From: Olleya sp. Hel_I_94
GTDB taxonomy: Bacteria; Bacteroidota; Bacteroidia; Flavobacteriales; Flavobacteriaceae
Direction: 5' to 3'
NCBI RefSeq assembly: GCF_007827365.1
Contig: NZ_VISI01000002.1
Location: forward strand, 1,741,001-1,805,000
DNA: 64,000 bases
Each line of letters begins with the position of its first letter. The stretch's first letter is position 1. Shown here in pieces: positions 1-10,174 of this stretch. The notes under the pieces were generated by a model. That model was not told where the DNA came from, made no database searches, and worked only from the letters and a program-made list of their open reading frames with translations. The translations under genes were made by a program, and so were the position numbers.

Positions 1-388
1 GAAATAAACCAGCTTGAACTACCGAGAAAATTGTCATTGCTTCTGCAGAACGGTTAATTGCCATTCTCCATTTTTGACGGAATAATAAAAGTACTGCAGA
101 AATTAATGTTCCTGCGTGACCAATACCAACCCACCAAACGAAGTTAGTAATATCCCAAGCCCAGTTTACTGTTCTGTTTAGACCCCAAGTTCCGATTCCA
201 GTAGAAACGGTGTATATAATACAACCTATTCCCCAAAGAAAAGCTACAAGTGCGATAGAGAATACAATCCACCACTGTTTGTTAGCCTTACCCTCTACAG
301 GTGCTGCGATATCTACAGTTACATCGTGGTAAGATTTCTCACCTGTAACCAAAGGTCTTCTAATAGGTGCTTCGTAATGAGACGCCAT
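1..388 (-). CDS. actC: Alternative complex III subunit ActC (NrfD-like quinol-binding membrane subunit), 5' part only
   Basis: Only the N-terminal ~129 residues are in the window; the gene runs off the left edge. The ATG at 388 gives a soluble N-terminus beginning MASHYEAPIRRP. A first membrane helix follows (WWIVFSIALVAFLWGIG), then a second segment beginning NFVWWVGIGHAGTL. This is the NrfD/PsrC-like pattern of ActC, the integral-membrane subunit of alternative complex III that is expected to bind menaquinol. It lies 32 bp downstream of actB on the same strand, so it is most likely the third gene of the act operon. The family call rests on the partial sequence plus the gene order actA-actB-actC, which is diagnostic. 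Confidence 0.9.
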   Translation of the reverse strand, partial: MASHYEAPIRRPLVTGEKSYHDVTVDIAAPVEGKANKQWWIVFSIALVAFLWGIGCIIYTVSTGIGTWGLNRTVNWAWDITNFVWWVGIGHAGTLISAVLLLFRQKWRMAINRSAEAMTIFSVVQAGLF

Positions 389-420
389 AATCCTTTATAA
401 TTGTTTATTAATTAATCTTT

Positions 421-3400
421 TTATGCTTCTTTCGTGTTTCTCACTTTAGTATGATACTGAACATTAGGTTTAGTACCAACACTTTCTAATAAGTGATACA
501 TACGATCGTCTTTTAAAAGTTTTGCAACTTTACTTTCCTTATCGTTAATATCTCCAAATATCATTGCTCCACTACTACATGCAGCTGAACAAGCTGTTTG
601 GAATTCTCCGTCTTTAATCTCACGTCCATCGCGCTTAGCGTCAAGAATAGTCTTTTGTGTTTTTTGAATACACATAGAACATTTTTCCATTACACCACGA
701 GAACGAACAGTAACATCAGGATTAATTACCATACGACCTAAGTCATTATTCATGTGGTAATCAAACTCGTCATTTCCGTTATATAAGAACCAGTTAAAAC
801 GTCTTACTTTATACGGACAGTTGTTTGCACAATATCTTGTACCCACACATCTGTTGTATGCCATATGGTTTTGACCTTGTCTACCGTGTGCTGTAGCAGC
901 AACAGGACATACAGTCTCACATGGAGCATGATTACAATGTTGACACATTACTGGTTGGAATGCTACTTGTGGATTATCTGCAGGATCTTCTAATTCTCCA
1001 AAACCTCCTAAAGAACCATTATCTCCAAATAAACCAGAGAATCCTTCTTTTTTAGCATCATCTTCAGCAAATGTATCTTCTGATGAGTAATATCTATCAA
1101 TACGTAACCAATGCATATCACGACTACGTCTAATTTCTTCTTTACCAACTACTGGTACGTTGTTTTCAGCATGACATGCAATAACACATGCTCCACAACC
1201 TGTACAAGCATTTAAGTCAATTGATAGATTAAAATGATGTCCAATTGAACGGTCAAATTCATCCCATAAATCAACCTCAGGAGATGTAACCGGAGTTTCT
1301 TGGTGATTTAAAGATACCATAGGAACTTCATTCCAATAGTGCTTATCTTTAGTATTAAAAATCTCTAATGTCGTTTCTTTTATGATATCACCACGACCCA
1401 TCAATGTGTTTTGTAACTGTACACATGCAAATTCATGCATTCCAGTTGCAGGCTCAATAGATACGCTTTGAACAGTATTAAATTCTTTATAAAGTGTAAA
1501 AGCATTTACACCTGTTTTCATTTCATCTTTAAGACCAGCAGATCTACCATATCCAAATGCTAAACCAACAGATCCCTTTGCTTGTCCTGGTTGAATGATT
1601 ACTGGAACATTAGATAAAGTAGTACTACCTAACTTAAGGTTAACGTAGCTACCATTTAAAGCTCCTGTAGAATCATTTTCATTGATAATATTCCAAGCTT
1701 GAGCATCAGATTTAGAAACCGTTAAATAGTTATCCCATGATGTTCTAGTAATTGGATCAGGAAACTCTTGTAACCAAGGGTTGTTGGCCTGTTGACCATC
1801 ACCCATTCCAACTTTAGAATATAATGTTAATTCTGTACCACTAGTTTTTACACTTGAAGCTAATGCTCTTGCTGCATCGCTAGCAGGTAATTCATCCTGA
1901 GCAATCTCTTCAGTTACTTCTTCAACAACTGGCATTGAACTAACAAATGACCCATCATGTAAAGCTTGGTTATAAGAACTACCATTAAGAATAGTCTCTT
2001 TCCAAGTTGCTTTAATATAATCATTTAATGAACTACTATTGTCGTTCCATTTTAATAAAATATCTTGAAATTGTCTTGTATCAAATAAAGGTCTGATTGT
2101 TGGTTGCATTAACGCAAAGTGACCCTTCTTTAATTCAACATCACCCCAAGACTCTAAATAATGAGGCGTTGCTGCTATATATTGTGCAACTGAAGCAGAC
2201 TCATCTTCTTTAGAAGTGAAAGCAACAGATAAACTTGTATTTTTAATTCCCTCTGCAAATTCAGAAGCGTTAGCTAAAGTATACATTGGGTTAACACCAC
2301 TCATAATAATAGCACCAACCTTACCTGCTTTCATGTCAGATATTAAAGTTTGTACTGATTTATTATTTCCTTGTCGTGTTTTTATAGGTGTTTTAGGATC
2401 AAAAGCCTTACTACCTAGTTTTTTATTAATTTCTAAAGCAACAGTTTGAGCATTCACATCTTGAATACCTGTAACTAATACACCATTGCTACCAGCTTTA
2501 ATTAACTCAGAAGCTGCTTTTTGAACTGCTTCTTTAATCTTAGCAGGTAAAGCGTTAGCATTTACAGATCCACCAACGATTAAACTGTGCAATTGTGCCA
2601 AAGCAAGTTTTTGCTGAGAAGGTGTTAAAGGTACACGCTTATCTGCATTAGCACCAGAAAGAGACATATTAGCCTCAAACTGAATATGACGAGACATTTT
2701 ACCATCTAGTGGTATACGTCCTTTAGCATAAGCAGAGTCAAAACCTCCACCTTGCCAATCACCTAGAAAATCTGCTCCTACTGAAACAATAGTCATTGCT
2801 TTAGAGAAGTCATAATTAGCTAAACCACGCTCACCATACATTGCTTGGTAAGCATCTAAAGCTGCTGACTCTGAAATAGCATCATAAACGACATGATTTA
2901 TGTTACCATATTTTTCAGTAAATTCTGCAACTAATTTTGAGGTTGAAGGACTTGCATACGTTTGAGTTAACAAAACAATTTGCTTTCCAGAATTCTTTAT
3001 ATTATTTAATGCTGTTGTCGTTTCAGATTCGAAATCTGACCAAGAAATAGAGGCACCACCTTTTTTTGGTCCTTGCACTCTAGTACTATCATATAAGTCT
3101 AAAACCGAAGCATTAACTCTAGCATTGGCACTACCATTAGTAGCAGCTAAAGTATTGTTTTCAATCTTAATTGGACGACCTTCTCGAGTCTTAACTAAAA
3201 CACTTGCAAAATCAAAACCATTAGCAATAGTTGTTGCGTAATAATTAGCAACACCAGGAACAATTCTGTCTGGTTGTACTACATAAGGTATTGACTTAAC
3301 GACTGGTCCTTCACAGGCTGCTAAAGAAGCAGCTGCTGTACTAAAACCAACATACTTTAAGAAATCACGACGTGTTGTTGAAGAAGCCTCTAATGTATCC

Positions 3401-3522
3401 TTATCACCTAAGAACTCATCAGTAGGAATTTCTTGAACAAATTCGTTTTGTTTTAGCGTCTCAACAATAGAGCTATCTTTTAGCTCCTCAACACTTTTCC
3501 AGTATTTCTTGTTTGATGACAT
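421..3522 (-). CDS. actB: Alternative complex III subunit ActB (molybdopterin-oxidoreductase-like plus 4x Fe-S ferredoxin fusion)
   Basis: A 1033-residue iron-sulfur subunit of the menaquinol:electron-acceptor oxidoreductase that replaces cytochrome bc1 in many Bacteroidota. The N-terminus has a twin-arginine-like signal (TTRRDFLK, residues 49-56) followed by a hydrophobic stretch and Cys70, so it is probably exported by Tat and possibly lipidated. Residues ~75-720 resemble the large subunit of molybdopterin oxidoreductases; in known ActB proteins this domain lacks the cofactor. The last ~260 residues carry ferredoxin-type cysteine clusters starting at CTGCGACVIAC (from ~773), then CQHCNHAPCETVC, CVGTRYCANNC and CSMC...CSAAC. 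It sits between actA (75 bp upstream) and actC (32 bp downstream). Confidence 0.96.
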   Translation of the reverse strand: MSSNKKYWKSVEELKDSSIVETLKQNEFVQEIPTDEFLGDKDTLEASSTTRRDFLKYVGFSTAAASLAACEGPVVKSIPYVVQPDRIVPGVANYYATTIANGFDFASVLVKTREGRPIKIENNTLAATNGSANARVNASVLDLYDSTRVQGPKKGGASISWSDFESETTTALNNIKNSGKQIVLLTQTYASPSTSKLVAEFTEKYGNINHVVYDAISESAALDAYQAMYGERGLANYDFSKAMTIVSVGADFLGDWQGGGFDSAYAKGRIPLDGKMSRHIQFEANMSLSGANADKRVPLTPSQQKLALAQLHSLIVGGSVNANALPAKIKEAVQKAASELIKAGSNGVLVTGIQDVNAQTVALEINKKLGSKAFDPKTPIKTRQGNNKSVQTLISDMKAGKVGAIIMSGVNPMYTLANASEFAEGIKNTSLSVAFTSKEDESASVAQYIAATPHYLESWGDVELKKGHFALMQPTIRPLFDTRQFQDILLKWNDNSSSLNDYIKATWKETILNGSSYNQALHDGSFVSSMPVVEEVTEEIAQDELPASDAARALASSVKTSGTELTLYSKVGMGDGQQANNPWLQEFPDPITRTSWDNYLTVSKSDAQAWNIINENDSTGALNGSYVNLKLGSTTLSNVPVIIQPGQAKGSVGLAFGYGRSAGLKDEMKTGVNAFTLYKEFNTVQSVSIEPATGMHEFACVQLQNTLMGRGDIIKETTLEIFNTKDKHYWNEVPMVSLNHQETPVTSPEVDLWDEFDRSIGHHFNLSIDLNACTGCGACVIACHAENNVPVVGKEEIRRSRDMHWLRIDRYYSSEDTFAEDDAKKEGFSGLFGDNGSLGGFGELEDPADNPQVAFQPVMCQHCNHAPCETVCPVAATAHGRQGQNHMAYNRCVGTRYCANNCPYKVRRFNWFLYNGNDEFDYHMNNDLGRMVINPDVTVRSRGVMEKCSMCIQKTQKTILDAKRDGREIKDGEFQTACSAACSSGAMIFGDINDKESKVAKLLKDDRMYHLLESVGTKPNVQYHTKVRNTKEA

Positions 3523-3597
3523 ATTATATAATTGAATTTATTTCTTTATTAATTATTTTAAGGTTTTCCATTTTAAAGGAAAATAAAAATCTTGTTT

Positions 3598-4905
3598 TTA
3601 GTAATGACACTTACCACATTCTAAACCTCCCATTTGAGCTGCAGTAAAATTATCCTTACCATACTTTTTGTATAGTTGCTCATGGATTTTAGTGTAATAT
3701 GCATTGTCTTTAACTTTCACATCTGTTTCTCTGTGGCAGTTAATACACCATCCCATTGTTAAAGGTGCATGTTGATACATAATTTCCATTTCTTCAACAG
3801 GTCCATGACATGTTTGACACTCAACACCTCCTACAACTACGTGTTGTGAGTGATTAAAATAAGCGAAGTCTGGTAATTTATGAATTTGGATCCATTTTAC
3901 TGGAGCTGTTTTTCCTGTGTACTTTTGTTCTGCATCATCCCAACCAACTGCATTATAAAGTTTTTTGATTTCAGCATTGTAATCCACTCCATATTCTGAC
4001 AATCCTTCAGCTTGCGTTTCGGCAGCAACTTCATAAATAGATTTATGACAATTCATACAAACATTTAATGAAGGTATACCTGAATGCTTACTAACTCTAG
4101 CAGAAGAGTGACAGTATTTACAATCAATACCATTTTCACCTGCGTGAATTCTATGTGAATAATGTATAGGCTGAATTGGCTCATATCCTTGATTAACTCC
4201 AACTTGCATAAAGAAACCGTAAACAAAATAAGCACTAGATAACAATAATACGACTACTGAAACTAAAACTAAAAATTGATTTTGAACAAATGCCTTCCAA
4301 ATTGGTGTACGCTTTGTAGTCTCAGACAACTCAACACCTTTTGCCTCAGCAAAATTACGAAGTGTCTTGTTAACTAAAAATAAAGCACCAGCTAACAATG
4401 CGAATAAAACACCTAATGCTCCTAAAATTATTTTATTAGAAATACCTCCTTCAGAAGTCGCATTAGACGATCCAGAAACAGTAGGGTCACCTGCAGCCAC
4501 AGGAGCAGCAGTTGGCTCTGTAGCAGTATACGCTAAGATATTATCAATGTCAGCATTAGTAAGAGTAGGAAACGCACTCATTGCAGCACCATTGTACTCA
4601 TTATAAATCTTGTTTGCATACGCATCTCCAGATTTAATAAGTCCTGCACTATTTTTTATCCATTTGTACAACCATTCTCTATCTAAACCTTCAGTTTCAG
4701 CTAAACGAGATTCCACTTTACGTAAAGCAGGACCAGTCATTTTTTTGTCTAGCTTATGACAAGCTATACAATTGGCGTTAAATAAAGATTTACCTGCAAC
4801 TGCGTCGCCTTCTTGAGCGAACATTGAGGTTGAGAATGCTAGTAAAAAAATTAAGCTTAAACGAAGATAGTTACTACTTAACTTACGGTGAATCACCTGT
4901 TTCAT
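3598..4905 (-). CDS. actA: Alternative complex III subunit ActA, multihaem cytochrome c with an extra N-terminal monohaem domain
   Basis: The ATG at 4905 is preferred over an in-frame ATG at 4950 because it starts directly at a signal peptide (basic start, then LRLSLIFLLAFSTSMFAQ). This gives 435 residues. Six CxxCH haem sites are visible: CIACH near residue 46 in a monohaem domain, then CKYCH, CMNCH, CQTCH, CINCH and CGKCH in the C-terminal 175 residues. Hydrophobic segments lie near residues 157-178 and 210-233. The five C-terminal sites match the pentahaem ActA that receives electrons from ActB; the sixth is an N-terminal addition of the ActE type. It is the first gene of the act operon. 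A TAnnTTTG element lies about 80 bp upstream. Confidence 0.94.
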   Translation of the reverse strand: MKQVIHRKLSSNYLRLSLIFLLAFSTSMFAQEGDAVAGKSLFNANCIACHKLDKKMTGPALRKVESRLAETEGLDREWLYKWIKNSAGLIKSGDAYANKIYNEYNGAAMSAFPTLTNADIDNILAYTATEPTAAPVAAGDPTVSGSSNATSEGGISNKIILGALGVLFALLAGALFLVNKTLRNFAEAKGVELSETTKRTPIWKAFVQNQFLVLVSVVVLLLSSAYFVYGFFMQVGVNQGYEPIQPIHYSHRIHAGENGIDCKYCHSSARVSKHSGIPSLNVCMNCHKSIYEVAAETQAEGLSEYGVDYNAEIKKLYNAVGWDDAEQKYTGKTAPVKWIQIHKLPDFAYFNHSQHVVVGGVECQTCHGPVEEMEIMYQHAPLTMGWCINCHRETDVKVKDNAYYTKIHEQLYKKYGKDNFTAAQMGGLECGKCHY

Positions 4906-4985
4906 ATTATATATTGAATTTACTTCTAAACTTTGGTATGATTTTTTCATTGCTGCATATTGAATACAGTTAGAAAAACGTTACG

Positions 4986-4993
4986 CAAAAGTA
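4986..4993 (-). promoter_or_regulatory. Probable -7 promoter element of the act operon
   Basis: On the minus strand this reads TACTTTTG, an exact match to the Bacteroidota -7 consensus TAnnTTTG. It lies 81 bp before the actA start, leaving a leader of about 77 bases. No clear -33 TTTG is seen at the usual spacing. The upstream gene (SPOR protein) is divergent, so the act operon needs a promoter here. Confidence 0.6.
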
Positions 4994-5091
4994 ATACTTA
5001 AAGTCGATTTTTAAAATCTTAAAGAAGTCTTAATTGCTAATTTAGATAAATTCTAAATAATAAATTGAGTTACTTTTTAGTTTAATACATT

Positions 5092-5099
5092 TACATTTG
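5092..5099 (+). promoter_or_regulatory. Probable -7 promoter element of the SPOR-domain gene
   Basis: TACATTTG matches TAnnTTTG and is followed after 18 bases by the ATG at 5118. A TTG at 5065-5067 is a weak -33 candidate but sits 24 bp away, slightly farther than usual. Confidence 0.6.
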
Positions 5100-5117
5100 C
5101 AATAAATACTATTAAAA

Positions 5118-5516
5118 ATGAAAAAAACACAATTTAAAGCCATTTGCTTAACTTCCTTAATTACAATATGTTTTTCAGCATTTAGTATGGCACAAAGCGG
5201 AACAGTAGTCCTTAATGAAGATCCTGCTATCTCTAAATTATTAGATATAAAAAAGGAAATGAATAAAGATGATAAAAATAGTGATCGCTATAAAATACAG
5301 ATATATTCAGGAAATTTAGGTAGTGCAGAAAGCATGAGATCTAAGTTTGGAAATAGCAATGGAAACATAAGTTCTCAACTTGTTTTTGAGACTCCTAACT
5401 ATAAAGTATGGGTAGGTAGTTTTAGAACACGTCTAGAAGCAGAAAGAGCTTTAGTAGATGTACAGAAGAAATTTAGTGATGCCTTTATATTTAAACCAAA
5501 AAAAGAAAAGGACTAA
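5118..5516 (+). CDS. Exported SPOR-domain protein
   Basis: A 132-residue protein with a clear Sec signal (KAICLTSLITICFSAFSMAQ). The SPOR domain covers about residues 58-125: it opens with YKIQIYSGN and contains YKVWVGSFRTRLEAERAL, the usual second half of the fold. SPOR domains bind denuded peptidoglycan glycan strands, so a periplasmic, septum- or wall-associated role is likely. Its partner is unknown. The gene is monocistronic, with its own TAnnTTTG element upstream and a strong bidirectional terminator downstream. It diverges from the act operon and converges on infB, so neighbours do not inform its job. Confidence 0.88.
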   Translation: MKKTQFKAICLTSLITICFSAFSMAQSGTVVLNEDPAISKLLDIKKEMNKDDKNSDRYKIQIYSGNLGSAESMRSKFGNSNGNISSQLVFETPNYKVWVGSFRTRLEAERALVDVQKKFSDAFIFKPKKEKD

Positions 5517-5544
5517 AATTAGTTAGTTTTAAAACATAAAAAAA

Positions 5545-5562
5545 GCGATTCAAATGAATCGC
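5545..5562. terminator. Bidirectional intrinsic terminator between SPOR gene and infB
   Basis: The stem GCGATTC (5545-5551) and GAATCGC (5556-5562) enclose the loop AAAT. An A-run precedes it and eight T's follow, so it can end transcription of the SPOR gene on plus and of rimP-nusA-infB on minus. Confidence 0.9.
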
Positions 5563-5586
5563 TTTTTTTTATAACTAAACTTAAAT

Positions 5587-8364
5587 TTATTTAAGTTTTT
5601 TCTTAACTTCTACTTCATGGAAAGCTTCAATAACATCTCCAATGTTAATGTCATTGTAGTTCTTAATTTGCATACCACAATCGTATCCTTTAGAGACTTC
5701 TTTGGCATCATCTTTAAATCGCTTAAGCGAGTCTAAAACACCTGTGTAAGTTACAACTCCATCGCGTATTAAACGTATTTGAGAGTTTCTAAATATTTTA
5801 CCATTCATTACCATACAACCTGCAATAGTACCAACTTTAGAAACTTTAAATATTTCTCTAATTTCAGCAGTACCTGTAATCTCTTCTTTAACCTCTGGAG
5901 ATAACATACCTTCCATTGCGTCTTTAAGATCATTTATGGCGTCATAAATAATAGAATATGTTCTAATATCGACTTCTTCTCTATCTGCAATCGTACGTGC
6001 ATTTCCAACAGGACGCACGTTAAATCCAATAATAATGGCATCTGAAGCTGTTGCAAGTAATACATCACTTTCAGTAATAGCACCTACACCTTTATGCAGA
6101 ATATTTACTTGAATTTCTTCTGTAGACAGCTTCTGGAACGAGTCAGTTAATGCTTCAACAGAACCATCCACATCTCCTTTAAGGATAATATTAAGCTCTT
6201 TAAACGTACCTAAAGCAATACGACGTCCAATTTCGGCTAGCGTTAATGTTTTAGTTGTTCTTACATCTTGTTCACGTTGTAATTGTGTACGCTTAGTTGC
6301 AATTTGCTTAGCTTCACGCTCATCTGCAAATACGTTAAACTTATCACCTGCTTGAGGTGCTCCGTCTAAACCTAATACAGATACTGGTGTTGATGGTCCA
6401 GCTTCCTGTACATCATGACCACGCTCATCTTGCATCGCTTTAACTTTACCACTATTTTTACCTGCAAGTACATAATCACCTACACGCAAAGTACCAGCTT
6501 GAACTAATACTGTAGATACATAACCTCTACCTTTATCTAAAAAGGCCTCAACTACGGTTCCTACTGCTGGTTTATTTGGATTAGCTTTAAGCTCTAATAA
6601 TTCTGCCTCAAGTAATACCTTTTCTAATAATTCTTTAACACCTGTACCTACTTTTGCAGAGATATCATGAGACTGGATTTTTCCACCCCAATCTTCTACA
6701 AGTAAATTCATTTGTGCTAAACCTTCTTTAATTTTTTCTGGATTAGCGTGTGGCTTATCAATCTTGTTTATGGCAAACACAATTGGTACACCTGCTGCTT
6801 GTGCATGAGATATTGCTTCTTTTGTTTGAGGCATAATATCATCATCCGCTGCTGCTACAATAATAGCAATATCTGTAACTTGAGCACCACGAGCACGCAT
6901 CGCTGTAAAGGCTTCGTGACCTGGTGTATCTAAGAATGCTATTTTTTGACCATTATCTAATTGTACACCGTAAGCACCAATATGCTGCGTAATACCTCCA
7001 GACTCTCCTGCAATTACATTTTCTTTACGAATGTAATCTAATAGAGACGTTTTACCATGATCTACGTGTCCCATAACGGTTACGATTGGTGCACGTGGCT
7101 CTAAATCTTCTGGCTTATCTGCAACGTCTTCTATTGAAACATCAATATCAGCAGTAACAAATTCTGTTTTATATCCAAACTCTTCTGCAACGATCGCAAT
7201 AGTTTCAGCATCTAAACGCTGATTCATTGTTACCATCATCCCTAAAGACATACACGCTGAGATAATTTGTGTTACTTGAACATCCATCATCGTAGCTATT
7301 TCGTTTGCTGTAACAAACTCTGTAACTTTAAGTATTTTGCTTTCTGCAGCTTCTATTTGTTGATCAATTTCTGATTGCTCTCTATGTTGATCTCTTTTCT
7401 CTCTTCTGTACTTAGCACCTTTACCTTTAGAAGATTTACCTTGTAATTTTTCTAAAGTTTCACGTACTTGTCTTTGTACTTCTTCCTCACTTGGTTCTGC
7501 CTTTACAACAGGACCTCCTGATTTACGACCACCTGGTTTTTTACCTTTGTATCTGTCGTTACCACCTCTTGAAGGTGATGAAGACGTTCTATTATCTCCT
7601 GGTTTAGATATACGACGACGCTTCTTTTTATTTGCGTTATCATCTTTTTTAGGATCTTCTTTTTTCTTTTTAGGCTTGTTAAACTGAGATAAATCAATTT
7701 TCTCTCCTGCAATTTTAGGACCAGAAAGTTTAGTATACTTAGTTTTTAAAGTCTCTTCAACAGGCTCTTGAGGTTTCTCTTCTTCCTGTGGCTTAGCGAC
7801 TTCCTTTTTAGGCGTAATAGCAGGCTTAGCTACTACTTTAGAATCCGGTTTAGATTCTGTCTTAGCTTCAACTTTAGTTTCTACCTTAGGCGTTTCTTTA
7901 GCTTCTGGAGTTTTCTCAACTTTAACAGGCTCTTTTTTAGGCTCAGGAACTACTTCTTCCTTTTTAGCTACTTTTTTACCCGAATCTAAATCTATTTTGC
8001 CAACAGTTTTAGGTCCAGAAAGCGCCTTAGAAGCTTTGATAACTTCTTCCTCTTTTTTGAGCTGAGCAGCTTTAGCTGCCTTAACAGCTTCTTCTGCTTT
8101 TTGCTTTTCTTCTAACTCCTTTTCGCGTTTGATACGCAGCTCTTCTTTTTCTTTATTCTTTGCTTCGTTAACTTCTTGAGACGCCATTTTTTTGCTAGCA
8201 TCTTTTTGAAATTCATTTGAAAGAATACTGTACGTTTCCTCTGAAATTTTGGTAGTCGGACGCTTCTCAACCTCTACACCCTTAGAATCTAAAAATTCTA
8301 CAGCGCGATCAAGAGAGATGTTAAGCTCACGTAATACCTTATTTAATCTAATTGTTTCAGCCAT
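5587..8364 (-). CDS. infB: Translation initiation factor IF-2
   Basis: A 925-residue GTPase that delivers initiator tRNA to the 30S subunit and promotes subunit joining. The N-terminus has an IF2_N-type helix-turn region (residues 1-55). A long Lys/Glu/Pro-rich low-complexity linker (~55-330) follows, then a second IF2_N-like domain (~345-400). The G domain starts with GHVDHGKTS (432-440) and also has DTPGHEAF and NKIDKP. Domains II-IV follow, ending in the initiator-tRNA-binding beta barrel. It is the last gene of rimP-nusA-infB, 39 bp after nusA, and ends in a shared terminator. The length suits Bacteroidota IF-2, which has an extended N-terminal region. Confidence 0.98.
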   Translation of the reverse strand: MAETIRLNKVLRELNISLDRAVEFLDSKGVEVEKRPTTKISEETYSILSNEFQKDASKKMASQEVNEAKNKEKEELRIKREKELEEKQKAEEAVKAAKAAQLKKEEEVIKASKALSGPKTVGKIDLDSGKKVAKKEEVVPEPKKEPVKVEKTPEAKETPKVETKVEAKTESKPDSKVVAKPAITPKKEVAKPQEEEKPQEPVEETLKTKYTKLSGPKIAGEKIDLSQFNKPKKKKEDPKKDDNANKKKRRRISKPGDNRTSSSPSRGGNDRYKGKKPGGRKSGGPVVKAEPSEEEVQRQVRETLEKLQGKSSKGKGAKYRREKRDQHREQSEIDQQIEAAESKILKVTEFVTANEIATMMDVQVTQIISACMSLGMMVTMNQRLDAETIAIVAEEFGYKTEFVTADIDVSIEDVADKPEDLEPRAPIVTVMGHVDHGKTSLLDYIRKENVIAGESGGITQHIGAYGVQLDNGQKIAFLDTPGHEAFTAMRARGAQVTDIAIIVAAADDDIMPQTKEAISHAQAAGVPIVFAINKIDKPHANPEKIKEGLAQMNLLVEDWGGKIQSHDISAKVGTGVKELLEKVLLEAELLELKANPNKPAVGTVVEAFLDKGRGYVSTVLVQAGTLRVGDYVLAGKNSGKVKAMQDERGHDVQEAGPSTPVSVLGLDGAPQAGDKFNVFADEREAKQIATKRTQLQREQDVRTTKTLTLAEIGRRIALGTFKELNIILKGDVDGSVEALTDSFQKLSTEEIQVNILHKGVGAITESDVLLATASDAIIIGFNVRPVGNARTIADREEVDIRTYSIIYDAINDLKDAMEGMLSPEVKEEITGTAEIREIFKVSKVGTIAGCMVMNGKIFRNSQIRLIRDGVVTYTGVLDSLKRFKDDAKEVSKGYDCGMQIKNYNDINIGDVIEAFHEVEVKKKLK

Positions 8365-8403
8365 AAATTGCCTTTAACCTAATTTCTTTTTTTCAAATAT
8401 ATG

Positions 8404-9636
8404 TTAATCTTCGAACTCTTCCTTAAGAATTCTAATAACATCTAAAATTGTTTCTTCTTCTAAGTCAGTTCTTTTGACTAGATCTGCCACATCTTGCTCT
8501 AAAATACTTTTTGCTGTATCTAGACCTGCTTTACTAAATTCTTTGATAATCCAATCCTCTATTTCATCAGAGAATTCTCTTAACTCTACATCTTCCTCAG
8601 CTCCTTCTCTTAACACGTCAATTTCGTAACCTGTTAATTGACCAGCTAATCTAATGTTATGTCCACCTCTACCAATTGCTTTACTTACTTCTTCTGGCTT
8701 TAAGATTGCTTCTGCACGTTTGTTTTCTTCATCAATCTTGATTGAAGTTACTCTTGCAGGACTTAAAGCTCTGGTAATATACAATTGTAAGTTGTTAGTG
8801 TAATTGATTACATCAATGTTTTCATTACCTAATTCACGAACAATACCATGTATACGCGATCCTTTCATTCCGACACATGCTCCAACAGGATCAATTCTAT
8901 CGTCGTAAGAGTCAACCGCTACTTTAGCTTTTTCTCCAGGAATACGAACTACATTTTTAATTGTAATTAAACCATCAAATACTTCTGGTATTTCTGATTC
9001 AAAAAGTTTTTCTAAGAACTTTGGTGATGTTCTGGACATTATAATTGTTGGCTTATTACCTTTAAGCTCAACACTATCAATAACACCTTTTACATTATCT
9101 CCTTTTCTAAAAAAGTCAGAAGGAATTTGCTTATCTTTTGGTAATATGATTTCGTTTCCTTCATCATCTAACAAAATTACAGCTCTGTGACGAATATGAT
9201 GTACTTCTGCTGTATATAAATCTCCAACTAATTCTTGGAACTGCTTAAATACGTTAGTATTATCGTGTTCATGAATTTTAGAAATTAAATTTTGACGCAA
9301 TGCTAAAATTGCACGACGACCTAAATCTATTAATTTAACCTCTTCAGACACATCCTCTCCAACTTCAAAATCTGGCTCGATTTTTCTTGCTGCTGTTAAC
9401 GAGATTTCTTGATTAGGTTCTTCAACTTCACCATCTGCAACAACAACACGATTTCTCCAAATCTCTAAATCTCCTTTATCTGGGTTTATAATAATATCAA
9501 AATTATCGTCATCTCCAAATTTTTTCTTCAATGCATTTCTAAATACATCTTCCAAAATAGCCATTAAGGTGACACGATCTATTAATTTATCGTCTTTGAA
9601 TTCTGAAAAAGATTCAATTAACGCTATATTTTCCAT
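8404..9636 (-). CDS. nusA: Transcription termination/antitermination factor NusA
   Basis: A 410-residue RNA polymerase-associated factor that affects pausing, termination and antitermination. It has the NusA N-terminal RNAP-binding domain (~1-125), an S1 domain (~130-200, with GDNVKGVIDSVE) and tandem KH domains with GACVGMKGSRIHGI and GRGGHNIRLAGQLTG. The C-terminus is short and acidic, and the enterobacterial acidic repeats are absent, as in most Bacteroidota. It lies between rimP (13 bp upstream) and infB. In Escherichia coli NusA controls its own operon; whether it does so here is inference, but the rimP leader carries a candidate target. Confidence 0.97.
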   Translation of the reverse strand: MENIALIESFSEFKDDKLIDRVTLMAILEDVFRNALKKKFGDDDNFDIIINPDKGDLEIWRNRVVVADGEVEEPNQEISLTAARKIEPDFEVGEDVSEEVKLIDLGRRAILALRQNLISKIHEHDNTNVFKQFQELVGDLYTAEVHHIRHRAVILLDDEGNEIILPKDKQIPSDFFRKGDNVKGVIDSVELKGNKPTIIMSRTSPKFLEKLFESEIPEVFDGLITIKNVVRIPGEKAKVAVDSYDDRIDPVGACVGMKGSRIHGIVRELGNENIDVINYTNNLQLYITRALSPARVTSIKIDEENKRAEAILKPEEVSKAIGRGGHNIRLAGQLTGYEIDVLREGAEEDVELREFSDEIEDWIIKEFSKAGLDTAKSILEQDVADLVKRTDLEEETILDVIRILKEEFED

Positions 9637-9649
9637 AACTCTATTTGAA

Positions 9650-10111
9650 TTAAAATTTTATTATAACTTTTGCTTCTACAATATCTTTGTAAGCAATATT
9701 TTCTTTTTTGTTTACTGTAACCTTACCCTTACCTACTGGTTTTGGCTCTCTAGCCTTCCATTCTAAAGTAATTTCATCCTCATTAGCTTCGGTTAAAACA
9801 CCTTCAATATTTCCAGTACTTGTCTTAACACCTAAAGTTCTTCCAACATGTTTTGGATATTGTCTTGGTAATGTTAAAGGAGCAGCTGCACCAGACGACA
9901 TAACCTCTAATGCAAAGTCATGTTCTTCTCTATCAATATTATGCTCGATAGCGCGACTAACAAACATGCAATCTTCAACTTTAACACCTTGATCTCCATC
10001 AATAATAATATTAATAGCATTCTCTCCATTAACACTAAAATCTATTAAAAATAAATCTTTGCGCTCTGTTAAGGCCTCCTCTAGTAAACTTTTGACTGTA
10101 TTTATAAACAT
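9650..10111 (-). CDS. rimP: Ribosome maturation factor RimP
   Basis: A 153-residue protein (from ATG 10111) needed for 30S subunit maturation. The N-terminal alpha/beta domain contains EDCMFVSRAIEHNID and LEVMSSGAAAPL; the C-terminal SH3-like barrel includes LGVKTSTGNIEGVL and ends near AKVIIKF. An in-frame ATG at 10177 is rejected because the codons in between run through a perfect hairpin and that ATG overlaps the promoter -7 element. It is the first gene of rimP-nusA-infB. Confidence 0.95.
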   Translation of the reverse strand: MFINTVKSLLEEALTERKDLFLIDFSVNGENAINIIIDGDQGVKVEDCMFVSRAIEHNIDREEHDFALEVMSSGAAAPLTLPRQYPKHVGRTLGVKTSTGNIEGVLTEANEDEITLEWKAREPKPVGKGKVTVNKKENIAYKDIVEAKVIIKF

Positions 10112-10126
10112 TTTTAAGTATAAAAA

Positions 10127-10147
10127 GAGGGGACTTTTAGTCCCCTC
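10127..10147 (-). terminator. Terminator-like hairpin (putative attenuator) in the rimP-nusA-infB leader
   Basis: On minus, GAGGGGAC, loop TAAAA, GTCCCCTC form a perfect 8-bp GC-rich stem followed directly by TTTTTATA. It lies between the promoter and the ATG of rimP, 15 bases before that ATG. This is intrinsic-terminator form, but it stands in front of an essential operon, so it more likely controls read-through or initiation than ends transcription fully. Confidence 0.65.
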
Positions 10148-10174
10148 AATTTCAGTTTTTCTCTTGCAACGCTG

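Noticed and set aside
7503..7989. Open frames on either strand within the infB linker
   Set aside because: They arise from the low-complexity Lys/Glu-rich coding of IF-2 and show no start signal or family likeness.
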